Shown here in pieces: positions 1 through 6,570 of a stretch of 9,994 nucleotides of DNA. The DNA is from an uncultured Bacteroidales bacterium (lineage in GTDB: Bacteria > Bacteroidota > Bacteroidia > Bacteroidales > Muribaculaceae). The notes under the pieces are model-generated. The model searched no databases. It saw only the letters and a program-made list of their open reading frames with translations, and was not told the DNA's origin. The stretch lies in NCBI GenBank assembly GCA_947177325.1, contig CAMWUH010000053.1, forward strand, positions 1 through 9,994. Reading direction: 5' to 3'. How positions within the stretch are numbered: the stretch's first letter is position 1; every line of letters begins with the position of its first letter. The position numbers and the translations under genes were made by a program.

Positions 1-1
1 C

Positions 2-67
2 CAGGCTTCAATATGGCCCGAAGAACAGCTGGCAGAACTCTCGGCACATGGCATTAGCCCAATGTAA
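2..67 (+). CDS. C-terminal tail of a possible gene entering from the left
   Basis: The second plus-strand frame is open from the window edge and ends at TAA (65-67). Its last residues read QASIWPEEQLAELSAHGISPM, a composition like an ordinary soluble protein terminus. The other two plus frames give less protein-like sequence. Only 21 residues are visible, so I cannot name the protein. A minus-strand frame beginning at an ATG near 54 and running off the left edge is the main alternative, but it is Cys/Ser-rich and less convincing. A strong hairpin at 235-264 could terminate this transcript. Confidence 0.35.
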   Translation, partial: QASIWPEEQLAELSAHGISPM

Positions 68-234
68 TCGGGTAGGGCCAACTCTTTGAAATAATTTGCT
101 AATTAGTGAATCCTAAGTAAAATTGCAATCGCAAATGAACCGATAGGGGCCAATCGTTGTTATAATTACAGAAAGCAGAAAAATGAAAATCGAATTTTTT
201 CTTTAAATGTGATAATGATTGGTTTATGAAAAAC

Positions 235-270
235 AGATTAGGCGTCCGCGAGGATGCCTAATCTTGTTTT
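235..270 (+). terminator. 13-bp GNRA-loop hairpin, probable bidirectional terminator
   Basis: Bases 235-247 pair with 252-264 in 13 consecutive pairs with a single G-U wobble, closed by a GCGA tetraloop (248-251), which is a GNRA loop. On the plus strand the stem is followed by TGTTTT. On the minus strand it is followed by G then five Ts, so it could stop transcription both ways. It lies about 170 bases after the stop at 67 and ends 116 bases before the nitroreductase start. Terminating the gene on the left is the simplest role. Confidence 0.6.
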
Positions 271-339
271 ATCCCGGTTTTTACACTATCGGCAGGGAAC
301 TTTTAACGCTCCGAAAAGGTTATATAAGAGGTTGTTGTT

Positions 340-378
340 AACTCTTTAAATTCTTTACAATAAACTCTAAACTCTTTA
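340..378. repeat. AACTCT/AACTCTTTA repeat cluster upstream of the nitroreductase
   Basis: AACTCTTTA occurs at 340-348 and 370-378. A shorter AACTCT lies at 363-368, and a related ATTCTTTAC sits between them at 350-358. The cluster ends two bases before the ATG at 381. It could be an operator or promoter-proximal element, or simply low-complexity leader sequence. The same 9-mer also occurs at 1621-1629, and AACTCTTTG at 80-88. Confidence 0.4.
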
Positions 379-380
379 CT

Positions 381-1181
381 ATGGAAAATAATATCATCTA
401 CAATAATTTAAACGGCGCAGTAGAGCCGTCAAAGGGCTACTCCGTAGCCAAATCATTGCTGCAGCGACGGAGTGTACGCCGCTATGAGCGCGAGCCAATA
501 CCTGAGGAAGACCTCCAATTCATACGCGAAGCAATAGGCAACACCCCCACGAGCTACAATGGTCAGCAATATTCGGTTATCGAAATCGACGACCAAAATA
601 TAAAAGAGCAGCTCGAAGCTATCACCGGGCAGAAGCAGATGAAAACCTCTAACCGCGTGTTTGCATTTCTGAGCGATTTCAACAAAATAAAGGTTGCAGC
701 CAAAGCAAAAGGGCTCGAATATGTTGATTTTCAAAACACGGCCGATGGCCTGATAGTTGGCACGGTTGACGCTGCGTTGGCTATGATGAGCGCCATAGTG
801 GCAGCGGAGTCGCGCGGTTTAGGTTGCTGTCCTATCGGATATGCCCGCACTGCCGACCCGGAAGCTATATCGAAGCTTCTGCACTTGCCTCAGGGCGTTT
901 ACTTGGTTTGTGCACTTGCAGTAGGTGTGCCTCGCGAAATGCCGCAGATGAAGCCGAAGCAGCCTGAAAACCTGTTGATTTTTAAAAATCAATATCCCTC
1001 GGAGGGATTGGAGCAGCCGTTGTTGGATTACGACCAACTAATCTTGGATTATCACCGCTCGCGCGGCGACAACGCCAAGGAGGAGGACTGGATTGGCAAG
1101 ATGCTCGAATATTATGCCGAAGGAATGAATTATTCGATGCTCGCCTCGCTCAAAGCTCGTGGCTACGCCCTCGAAAAATAA
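381..1181 (+). CDS. Nitroreductase-family FMN-dependent NAD(P)H oxidoreductase
   Basis: This 266-residue protein belongs to the nitroreductase/FMN-reductase superfamily, cytoplasmic flavoproteins that use NAD(P)H to reduce nitro compounds, quinones or flavins. The N-terminal FMN-phosphate region is visible as RRSVRRYEREPIPEEDL (29-45), followed by SYNGQQYSVIEI (58-69). The family's second signature is also clear: DAALAMMSAIVAAESRGLGCC (130-150) and PIGYARTADPEAISKLLHLP (151-170), then the strand VYLVCALAVGVP. The long C-terminal arm after residue 185 (YHRSRGDNAKEEDW at 224-237) is typical of the NfsA/FRP-like branch, where it wraps over the dimer partner. The start at 381 follows an A/T-rich leader, and no in-frame alternative looks better. 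The natural substrate cannot be read from the sequence. The gene stands alone on the plus strand, apart from the minus-strand operon that follows. Confidence 0.88.
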   Translation: MENNIIYNNLNGAVEPSKGYSVAKSLLQRRSVRRYEREPIPEEDLQFIREAIGNTPTSYNGQQYSVIEIDDQNIKEQLEAITGQKQMKTSNRVFAFLSDFNKIKVAAKAKGLEYVDFQNTADGLIVGTVDAALAMMSAIVAAESRGLGCCPIGYARTADPEAISKLLHLPQGVYLVCALAVGVPREMPQMKPKQPENLLIFKNQYPSEGLEQPLLDYDQLILDYHRSRGDNAKEEDWIGKMLEYYAEGMNYSMLASLKARGYALEK

Positions 1182-1246
1182 GGGCTGCATATTGCCGTAT
1201 AAAGAAATTTTGATCTATAGGGCAAAAGAGATTTTAACGATTTTTT

Positions 1247-1294
1247 TGTACTGTACCCCGGAAGTTTTGTGCTTAACTTTTGGGGTGCAGTACA
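1247..1294. repeat. 48-bp near-perfect palindrome resembling fused IS ends
   Basis: Bases 1247-1266 pair with 1275-1294 over 20 positions with three G-T wobbles and no mismatch, around an 8-base loop (1267-1274). The left arm begins TGTACTGTACCCC. The right arm read on the minus strand begins TGTACTGCACCCCAAAAGTT. From memory, these resemble terminal inverted repeats of IS150-group (IS3-family) insertion sequences. No transposase fits between the arms. There is no U-tract after it on the plus strand and only an A-run on the minus strand, so it is not a classical terminator. I see no obvious target-site duplication. A solo palindromic repeat of the REP/MITE type is equally possible. Confidence 0.6.
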
Positions 1295-1336
1295 TTGTTA
1301 GACTGTCTATTATTTATAAAACATTTGGGATTGAGC

Positions 1337-1363
1337 AATAGCGTAAAGGCGGGCGCTATTTTT
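1337..1363 (+). terminator. Candidate rho-independent terminator for the nitroreductase
   Basis: AATAGCG (1337-1343) pairs with CGCTATT (1354-1360) in a 7-bp stem with a 10-base loop. The run of Ts through 1359-1363 gives a plus-strand U-tract. It overlaps the stop codon of the convergent small membrane gene (1356-1358). It lies about 155 bases after the nitroreductase stop, with the 48-bp palindrome in between. Confidence 0.5.
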
Positions 1364-1568
1364 GACTATTGTCAGAGCCGTCGTTTTTAGTGTTGTTGTT
1401 TTTGCGGCTCCCTGCTATAGCGAGGAAAACAATTCCTCCCGCGATAAACATAAATGCGGCTCCAAACTTCATTGAGGCAGCATCATCAGCCCCATGGTCA
1501 ACTGCGACCAATGCGACCAATAAGTTCAAGATGCCGATGACAAGTAAAATAATTCCTGCTGTTTTCAT
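1356..1568 (-). CDS. Small two-helix membrane protein, function unknown
   Basis: This 70-residue protein has two hydrophobic segments, AGIILLVIGILNLLVALVAV (residues 4-23) and FGAAFMFIAGGIVFLAIAG (35-53). A short acidic loop (DHGADDAAS) separates them, and the tail SRKNNNTKNDGSDNSQK is hydrophilic and Asn-rich. The basic residues after the second helix suggest that the tail stays in the cytoplasm with both helices as a hairpin in the inner membrane. I do not recognise a named family. The reading frame is likely real because the alternating hydrophobic pattern is coherent, the ATG sits in an A/T-rich leader and a good -7 promoter element lies 32 bases upstream. It is the last gene of the minus-strand series, convergent with the nitroreductase. 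Confidence 0.7.
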   Translation of the reverse strand: MKTAGIILLVIGILNLLVALVAVDHGADDAASMKFGAAFMFIAGGIVFLAIAGSRKNNNTKNDGSDNSQK

Positions 1569-1599
1569 TGCAATAATTGATTTTAGTTAATTATATCGG

Positions 1600-1607
1600 C
1601 AAAGGTA
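1600..1607 (-). promoter_or_regulatory. Candidate Bacteroidetes -7 promoter element
   Basis: On the minus strand this reads TACCTTTG followed by CC, an exact match to the Bacteroidetes primary-sigma -7 consensus TAnnTTTG. Transcription would begin about 25 bases before the ATG at 1568. I see no good TTTG at the expected -33 position, which would fall at the end of the WYL gene. The match suggests that the small membrane gene has its own promoter as well as possible read-through from the operon. Confidence 0.5.
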
Positions 1608-1626
1608 ATATGCAGGTGCGAACTCT

Positions 1627-2724
1627 TTATTCGCATTGAGGTTTTTCGTTATTGATGTTGGAGTAGCATTTGCTGTAAGCTGTTGCCATTGAGTTTATAC
1701 GGTTTACAATCTCGTCGACTATCGGTTTTGGCGTTACAACTACTATGTTTTCTCCCCGGCTGCAGAGGGCTTTGATTAATTCAGGGTTTTTCTTACATTC
1801 GATACTGAAAAATTGCCCGTCGCGACTCAGATGTTGAAATTTGTTGAAAAGATCAGCGGCTCGCTCACCTCTTATCGGCGTTTGAGATTCGTGGATTGGG
1901 AGTGTTGCTACATAGTCGGCAGCTTTTGGTGATACCCAGAATATGATTTTCTGAACGGGTTCTTCGTCGTAGTAACTGACACCGACAATGTCGTCAAACC
2001 GCTCTGATAGTTCGTCAGAAGATGGCTGGTAAAGATGTCCGGTATCGACTTGAAGTGATTTAATTCGGTCAAAGGCGAAAGTGTAGATTTTTGCTGCCGA
2101 GTGGTTGTATCCGATCAAATACCATCGTCCGTTATATTCTTTTATCAGATAGGGTGATACGATATATTCGCTTGGCTTATCAGCTTGATATTTCTGATAG
2201 CGTAGTGTCGCCACCGCTTTCTCTTCGATGAGGTTGAAGGCTTGGGAGAGAAGCCGGCTGTTTGCGGTCAGGTTTTTGGATACGTGGATCGAAGCTGCTT
2301 TCCCGCCGGAGTTGCATAGCTCTGCCAGGGGGGTAATCCATTCGAAATGTGGAAAACCGTCAAAACTTTGCAGTGTGCTGACACATTCCTTTAACAGAAG
2401 CAACTGTTTATCTGAGAGTTGCTTGCTGAATATAGAATAAGCTTTATCTGCATACCTGATGCAGTGCTTGGTAAAAGCGGCTCCGCTCTTTTTTGAGGTT
2501 GCTCTGACGGTGTATCTTTCCAATTCGGCGTTGAAAGGACCGGAGTTTTCGAGATAATCTATATCCTTTTCAATGCAACGTTTGCCTACAGGCTTTAGGC
2601 CATATTCAGCCAAATGGTCGTTGACTAAAGCAGTGAGGTCGCTGATTGAAAAAGCATGGAAACGGTTACCAAGTGCTTTGTCAAGCAGAAATAACCTGGT
2701 CAGAGCGTTTTTGTTGGTTGGCAT
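1627..2724 (-). CDS. WYL-domain transcriptional regulator
   Basis: This 365-residue protein has an N-terminal winged-helix/DeoR-like DNA-binding region (about 5-60, with LFLLDKALGN and KRCIEKDIDYLEN). A linker precedes a WYL domain (about 160-230) carrying the eponymous motif as RWYLIGYN (200-207) and the downstream YTFAFDRIKSLQV. A C-terminal WCX-like extension (about 255-345) follows. WYL domains have an Sm-like fold and bind nucleic acid or small ligands. Family members act as repressors or activators of DNA repair, defence and metabolic genes. The target here is unknown. Its ATG directly follows the TAA of the GldD-like gene with no spacer, so it is translationally coupled and co-expressed with the proline operon. 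That placement suggests housekeeping or local regulation rather than a defence island, since no defence genes are visible nearby. Confidence 0.85.
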   Translation of the reverse strand: MPTNKNALTRLFLLDKALGNRFHAFSISDLTALVNDHLAEYGLKPVGKRCIEKDIDYLENSGPFNAELERYTVRATSKKSGAAFTKHCIRYADKAYSIFSKQLSDKQLLLLKECVSTLQSFDGFPHFEWITPLAELCNSGGKAASIHVSKNLTANSRLLSQAFNLIEEKAVATLRYQKYQADKPSEYIVSPYLIKEYNGRWYLIGYNHSAAKIYTFAFDRIKSLQVDTGHLYQPSSDELSERFDDIVGVSYYDEEPVQKIIFWVSPKAADYVATLPIHESQTPIRGERAADLFNKFQHLSRDGQFFSIECKKNPELIKALCSRGENIVVVTPKPIVDEIVNRINSMATAYSKCYSNINNEKPQCE

Positions 2725-3354
2725 TTAGAGGGAGTTGGCGAGGTGGAGGATGTCGGTGCGGAGGTATTCAAGCTGTGGGGCGAGAGAGTCGCAGTTGGCA
2801 GATGATAGTTCCGGAAAGTAAACGGCGGCAGTAATGACGTGGCTTTGTGCATTGGTCAGGAGTAGCTGCAGGGGGGTGGAAGTGGATGGGGCTTCGATAA
2901 GTTGGCCGAAAAACAGATTGGCGGCAGAAGCCGGGGCATCGGCGGCGGGAGCGGCCTCGGGATTGATGTCGGTCACTGAGGGCACGGCAGAGCCGAGGTT
3001 GAGCGAAATGCGCTCGGCTCGGTTGTCAACCACGTCTTGCACCGTAGAGGGGTTAACGGGCACGATAGTCAGAAGCAGCCGGGCGTTGATACCGGCCGGG
3101 GCATAATCGACAGTGAGCCACTGATTGCCGTCGGGGCGCGGTTGAAGCTCGCTTTCAGCCAATGAATTTACAGCAAGATGCAGGCCGTGGATGTTGAGTG
3201 TGTCGTAAGCCACTGCGGGGAGCTCGATGCGCGGGTAAGCTTCGGGACGAGGCATGGCGGGGGAGTTGTCAGCTTTCTTGGCGCATGCAAGGCATAGGGT
3301 AGCCAGACAGCCGGCAACCAACAGGGGAGCGACGGGGGAGATTTTCAGTTTCAT
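2725..3354 (-). CDS. gldD: GldD-like lipoprotein
   Basis: The most likely product has 209 residues and starts at MKLKISPV (ATG 3354-3352), where the ATG overlaps the proA TGA as ATGA. A longer frame from 3387 lies inside proA and would spoil the signal peptide. The N terminus is a lipoprotein signal. VAGC gives a canonical lipobox at Cys16, and LAC at Cys24 is a second candidate closer to the usual signal length. The mature part contains PRPEAYPRIELP (35-46). Near the end, FFGQLIEAPSTSTPLQLLLT and the C-terminal run AAVYFPE, DSLAPQLEYLRTDILHL match my recollection of the GldD family, lipoproteins first linked to gliding motility and type IX secretion in flavobacteria but kept in non-gliding Bacteroidales. 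An alanine-rich stretch near 140-155 looks like a loop insertion. The exact role in a non-glider is unknown. Expression is coupled to proA upstream and to the WYL gene downstream. Confidence 0.72.
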   Translation of the reverse strand: MKLKISPVAPLLVAGCLATLCLACAKKADNSPAMPRPEAYPRIELPAVAYDTLNIHGLHLAVNSLAESELQPRPDGNQWLTVDYAPAGINARLLLTIVPVNPSTVQDVVDNRAERISLNLGSAVPSVTDINPEAAPAADAPASAANLFFGQLIEAPSTSTPLQLLLTNAQSHVITAAVYFPELSSANCDSLAPQLEYLRTDILHLANSL

Positions 3355-4601
3355 TTGCGTGTTTGGCCATTGCCCTCGATGAGCCATTTATATGTGGTTA
3401 TTTCACGGAGCGCCATCGGACCGCGGGCGTGGAGTTTTTGCGTTGAGATGCCGATTTCGGCTCCCAGGCCGAACTGAGCGCCGTCGGTAAAGGAAGTGGG
3501 GGCGTTGACGTAGACACAAGCGGCATCGACATCGCGACGGAAGAGGTTGGCGGCTTCAGGTGATTCGGTTACGATTGCCTCGGAATGGCCCGAGCCGTAG
3601 TGGTTGATATGGTCGATGGCTTCTTCAACGGAGCCGACGGTTTTGATTGCCATTGCATAGTCAAGAAACTCGGTGCCGAATTGTTCATCGGTAGCGTGGC
3701 GCAACAATGCGTCGGGGTAGTGACCTTTGAGATGGTTGAAAGCTTCGTCGTCGGCCCAGATGATGACGTTGCTTTGCGCTAATGGGGCGGTGATTTCGGG
3801 CAATTTGCCGAGCAGTTGGCGATTGATAATCGCGCAGTCGAGAGCATTGCAAACGCTGACGCGGCGAGTCTTTGCGTTGTTGATAATAGCCGCGGCCATT
3901 GAAACGGAGGCCAAGGAGTCGACGTAGGTGTGGCATACCCCGGCGCCGGTTTCGATAACCGGAATGCGGGCTTCTTCTCTGACTCGATCAATCAGTCGGC
4001 GAGAGCCGCGGGGAATGAGCAGGTCAACCAGGCCCCGGGCATGGAGTAGTTGTGCAGTGGCTTCATGAGTAGAGGGGAGGAGAGTGGCCACATCTCGGTC
4101 AACGCTATAATCGGCAAGCACAGAGTGGATAACACTGACAATAGCCTCATTGGAATCGGCAGCATCGCTACCCCCTTTAAGCACCACGGCGTTGCCGACC
4201 TTGAAGCAAAGGGAAAACACGTCGACCGACACGTTGGGTCGAGCTTCATAAATGACTCCGATAACGCCGAATGGCACTGCTTGTTTGGTGATTTTCAAAC
4301 CGTTGGGCAACGTGCGCTCCTCCAACACCCCGAGCGGAGAGGGGAGAGTGGCCACATGGCGAGTGTCGTCGGCAATAGCGGCGATGCGCTCGGGTGTCAG
4401 CTTCAAGCGGTCAAATTTGGGATCGGAGGGGTCCATGCGCGCCAGGTCGCGAGCATTGGCTTCGAGGATTCGGGGAGTGGCTTGGATCAGAGCATCGGCC
4501 ACTGAAGTAATGATTTCAGAGCGTCGGGCATCGGTCATGGAGTTGAGCTGAAATGAAGCCCGGCGGGCGGCTTGAAGAAGGGGAGTGATATCGGTGTTCA
4601 T
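3351..4601 (-). CDS. proA: Glutamate-5-semialdehyde dehydrogenase (gamma-glutamyl phosphate reductase)
   Basis: ProA catalyses the second step of proline synthesis: NADPH-dependent reduction of gamma-glutamyl phosphate to glutamate-5-semialdehyde, which cyclises to pyrroline-5-carboxylate. The 416-residue length is normal for the family. Visible hallmarks are the nucleotide-binding stretch VIGVIYEARPNVSVDVFSLC (113-132), the loop VVLKGGSDA (139-147), the catalytic cysteine in RRVSVCNALDC (Cys251), FGTEFLDYAMAIK (308-320), the signature GSGHSEAIVTE (336-346) and the C-terminal LHARGPMALREITTYKWLIE (390-409). No key residue appears to be missing. It follows proB after 39 bases, and its TGA overlaps the ATG of the GldD-like gene, so the five genes read as one unit. 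Cytoplasmic, acting together with ProB to channel the labile acyl phosphate. Confidence 0.97.
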   Translation of the reverse strand: MNTDITPLLQAARRASFQLNSMTDARRSEIITSVADALIQATPRILEANARDLARMDPSDPKFDRLKLTPERIAAIADDTRHVATLPSPLGVLEERTLPNGLKITKQAVPFGVIGVIYEARPNVSVDVFSLCFKVGNAVVLKGGSDAADSNEAIVSVIHSVLADYSVDRDVATLLPSTHEATAQLLHARGLVDLLIPRGSRRLIDRVREEARIPVIETGAGVCHTYVDSLASVSMAAAIINNAKTRRVSVCNALDCAIINRQLLGKLPEITAPLAQSNVIIWADDEAFNHLKGHYPDALLRHATDEQFGTEFLDYAMAIKTVGSVEEAIDHINHYGSGHSEAIVTESPEAANLFRRDVDAACVYVNAPTSFTDGAQFGLGAEIGISTQKLHARGPMALREITTYKWLIEGNGQTRK

Positions 4602-4640
4602 GTTGAGGATTCAAATATCGTTTATCAGTGTATCAATGTA

Positions 4641-5741
4641 TCAAATATTGTCGATATAGAGGTAGTCGTAATGGACAATCGGGCGGTGGCCACGCTGACC
4701 AATAATGCCGGCAGCTTCATCAGAGGAGTAAGCAACGCGACCCACGCCGATAACGTTGCCGGAGGATTGGCTGACGATTTTAACCAGATCATCGCGCTCA
4801 AAGTCGCCCTCGATGGCTTTGACGCCAATAGGGAGAATCGAAACGGCGTGGGTTGACAATATAGCTTCCTCGGCGTTTTGGTCGATGATGATTCGCCCTT
4901 TGGCAAAGCCCTCGCTGTGGGCAATCCAGCGTTTCATGCTTGATGATGGATTTTCAGAGGGGGCAAAGCGGGTGCAGATTGCCGGAGAGCCGCCATCGTC
5001 AACGAGGAGGCGAGTTAAAATGTTGTCGGTCTTGCCGTTAGCGATGATTACTTCAATGCCTTCATCAGCAACTTTACGAGCAATGCGATATTTGGTGACC
5101 ATGCCGCCACGACCGAAGCCGGAGCGCTCGGTCAGGATATAGTCGGAAATATCTTTGCGCGGGTCTACCACTTCAATCACGCGAGATTGGGGATCAGAGG
5201 GGTTGCCGTCGAAGATGCCGTCGATGTTGCTGAGAATAATGAGCGCTTCGCAGTCGAGCATAGCGGCCACGAGGCCCGAAAGCTCGTCGTTGTCGGTAAA
5301 CATCAGTTCGGTGACGGAAACAGTGTCGTTTTCATTAACTATAGGAACAACTCCGTTGGCGAGCATGACGAGCATGCAGTTGCGCTGGTTGAGGTAGTGG
5401 CGACGTGTGGCGAAGCTCTCTTTGAGGGTCAGCACCTGACCCACGATGATGTTGTGGTCACGGAAGAGGTCGTAGTAGCGGTTGATAAGCTTGGCTTGTC
5501 CGACACCTGAGAAAAGCTGGCGTCGGTCGACATCGTCGAGACGACGGGTATCGATGTCGCGCAGTTCGGAGCGGCCGCAAGCCACTGCGCCCGATGAAAT
5601 CACCACCACTTCGATTCCGGCAGCGCGCAAAGCGGCTATCTGATCAACGAGCGACGACAGGCGCGTAACGTCGAGCGTGCCGTCGGGGCGCGTCAGCACG
5701 TTGCTGCCTATCTTAACGGTTATGCGGTTGTAATGTTTCAT
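4641..5741 (-). CDS. proB: Glutamate 5-kinase with PUA domain
   Basis: ProB phosphorylates glutamate to gamma-glutamyl phosphate with ATP. It is the committed, normally proline-inhibited step of proline synthesis. The 366-residue protein has the full two-domain architecture. The amino-acid-kinase domain (about 1-260) shows VKIGSNVLT (9-17), SSGAVACG (49-56), the glutamate-binding VNENDTVS (135-142), DNDELS (150-155) and GGMVTK (212-217). The C-terminal PUA domain covers about 275-355 (GFAKGRIIID through GIIGQRGHRPIVHYDYL). The PUA domain is associated with the regulated enzyme, so feedback control by proline is likely, though it cannot be read directly. Its ATG overlaps the proC stop as ATGA, implying translational coupling. 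The tail VHYDYLYIDNI is slightly extended, but nothing suggests truncation. Confidence 0.97.
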   Translation of the reverse strand: MKHYNRITVKIGSNVLTRPDGTLDVTRLSSLVDQIAALRAAGIEVVVISSGAVACGRSELRDIDTRRLDDVDRRQLFSGVGQAKLINRYYDLFRDHNIIVGQVLTLKESFATRRHYLNQRNCMLVMLANGVVPIVNENDTVSVTELMFTDNDELSGLVAAMLDCEALIILSNIDGIFDGNPSDPQSRVIEVVDPRKDISDYILTERSGFGRGGMVTKYRIARKVADEGIEVIIANGKTDNILTRLLVDDGGSPAICTRFAPSENPSSSMKRWIAHSEGFAKGRIIIDQNAEEAILSTHAVSILPIGVKAIEGDFERDDLVKIVSQSSGNVIGVGRVAYSSDEAAGIIGQRGHRPIVHYDYLYIDNI

Positions 5742-6535
5742 TTTTTCAGAGATTGCTTGATTGACTCGATAACGGCAGCGGGGAAACCGTTACGCTCAAG
5801 GGCATTGATGCCACGGATAGTCATGCCTCCGGGAGTGGTAACTGCATTGATATGCTCTTGAACGGTTAAGTCCTCGTGCTCAATCATGGCGGCTGCCCCG
5901 GCCACGGTGGCTGTGAAGTAGTCGACGGCATCATTGTAGGGGAGGCCGAGCTCTACACCGGCTTGGGCGGCTGCCGCTATGAATTTGTAGACATAGGCAA
6001 TGCCGCAAGAGCAGAGGGCAGTGACGGCGCCCATTTTGCTCTCGTCGATAAATTCCAGTCGGGTCATAGGCTCAAAGAGGGCTGCTAACGTTTCATGATT
6101 TTTGGCTGACAATCCGGTTTCGGCAGCGAACGACATGCCACGGTTAACTTGAATGGCTGTGTTGGGAATCATATAAACAATGCCGCTGTACTTTCCACCG
6201 AGCATATCCTCGAGTTGAGCCAAACCAATGCCGGCGGCCACTGAGATTATTATCGCGTTTTTGTTCAGACAGGGTTTGATTTTGCCGATAACATCTTCGA
6301 TGGCCCACGGCTTGACGGCTAATATGACTATATCTGCGCCTTTGACTGAATCAGCAATATCGGGTGTGCATATCAGCCGGCCGGACATGGCGCTGTTTTC
6401 GATAAGGTTTTCAAACTTTTGCAGCCTTTGGACAGACCGGTTGGCCAAGGTTAGTAAGATATTGTCTTGCGAGAGAAAGCCGCGGGCAATTGTCGAGCCC
6501 ATGTTGCCGGCTCCGATGATGGCGATGCGTTGCAT
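5738..6535 (-). CDS. proC: Pyrroline-5-carboxylate reductase
   Basis: ProC reduces pyrroline-5-carboxylate to L-proline with NAD(P)H, the last step of the pathway. The 265-residue length is typical. The N-terminal Rossmann fold has the dinucleotide motif IAIIGAGNMGSTIARGF (4-20), then AVKPW (73-77), SVAAGI (98-103) and IPNTA (123-127). The helical dimer domain carries the family signature, read as INAVTTPGGMTIRGINALE (229-247). The usual substrate-loop sequence SGSGPAY is replaced by CSCGIAY (175-181), a divergent form that I believe is found in Bacteroidetes. It is first in the proC-proB-proA order and overlaps proB by ATGA. The 122 bases before it contain two hairpins and a small proline-codon reading frame but no consensus promoter, so expression may come partly from secDF read-through. 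Confidence 0.96.
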   Translation of the reverse strand: MQRIAIIGAGNMGSTIARGFLSQDNILLTLANRSVQRLQKFENLIENSAMSGRLICTPDIADSVKGADIVILAVKPWAIEDVIGKIKPCLNKNAIIISVAAGIGLAQLEDMLGGKYSGIVYMIPNTAIQVNRGMSFAAETGLSAKNHETLAALFEPMTRLEFIDESKMGAVTALCSCGIAYVYKFIAAAAQAGVELGLPYNDAVDYFTATVAGAAAMIEHEDLTVQEHINAVTTPGGMTIRGINALERNGFPAAVIESIKQSLKK

Positions 6536-6570
6536 ATTATTTCAGGATTTATCGGATAACGGATGTCAGG

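Larger units (their letters stand above)
68..380. other. Intergenic region before the nitroreductase gene
   Basis: This 313-base A/T-rich stretch contains no credible gene. It holds the hairpin at 235-264 and a cluster of AACTCT-type repeats just before the nitroreductase start. I found no clean Bacteroidetes -7 element (TAnnTTTG) on the plus strand, so the nitroreductase promoter stays unassigned. A TACAAT-like hexamer at 356-361 is only a weak guess. Bases 68-234 show nothing else that I can interpret. Confidence 0.6.

Noticed and set aside
183..206. A seven-codon frame (MKIEFFL) before the 235-264 hairpin, possible leader peptide
   Set aside because: It is too short, and its only repeated codon (two Phe) has no link to the downstream nitroreductase. 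The A/T-rich sequence makes such frames common.
1159..1341. A 60-codon plus-strand frame after the nitroreductase
   Set aside because: It begins inside the nitroreductase in another frame and runs through the 48-bp palindrome. The sequence has no protein-like pattern and no plausible start context.
1627..2724. WYL regulator as a sign of an anti-phage defence island
   Set aside because: WYL regulators do occur with defence systems, but all neighbours here are housekeeping genes and no nuclease, methylase or toxin gene is visible.
3355..3387. Longer start for the GldD-like gene (ATG at 3387)
   Set aside because: It would add eleven polar residues before the signal peptide, lies inside proA, and ignores the ATGA overlap at 3351-3354.
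4050..4505. A 151-codon plus-strand open frame inside proA
   Set aside because: It is antisense to a textbook proA with all hallmark motifs intact. Its translation has low complexity and no recognisable domain, so it is a shadow frame.
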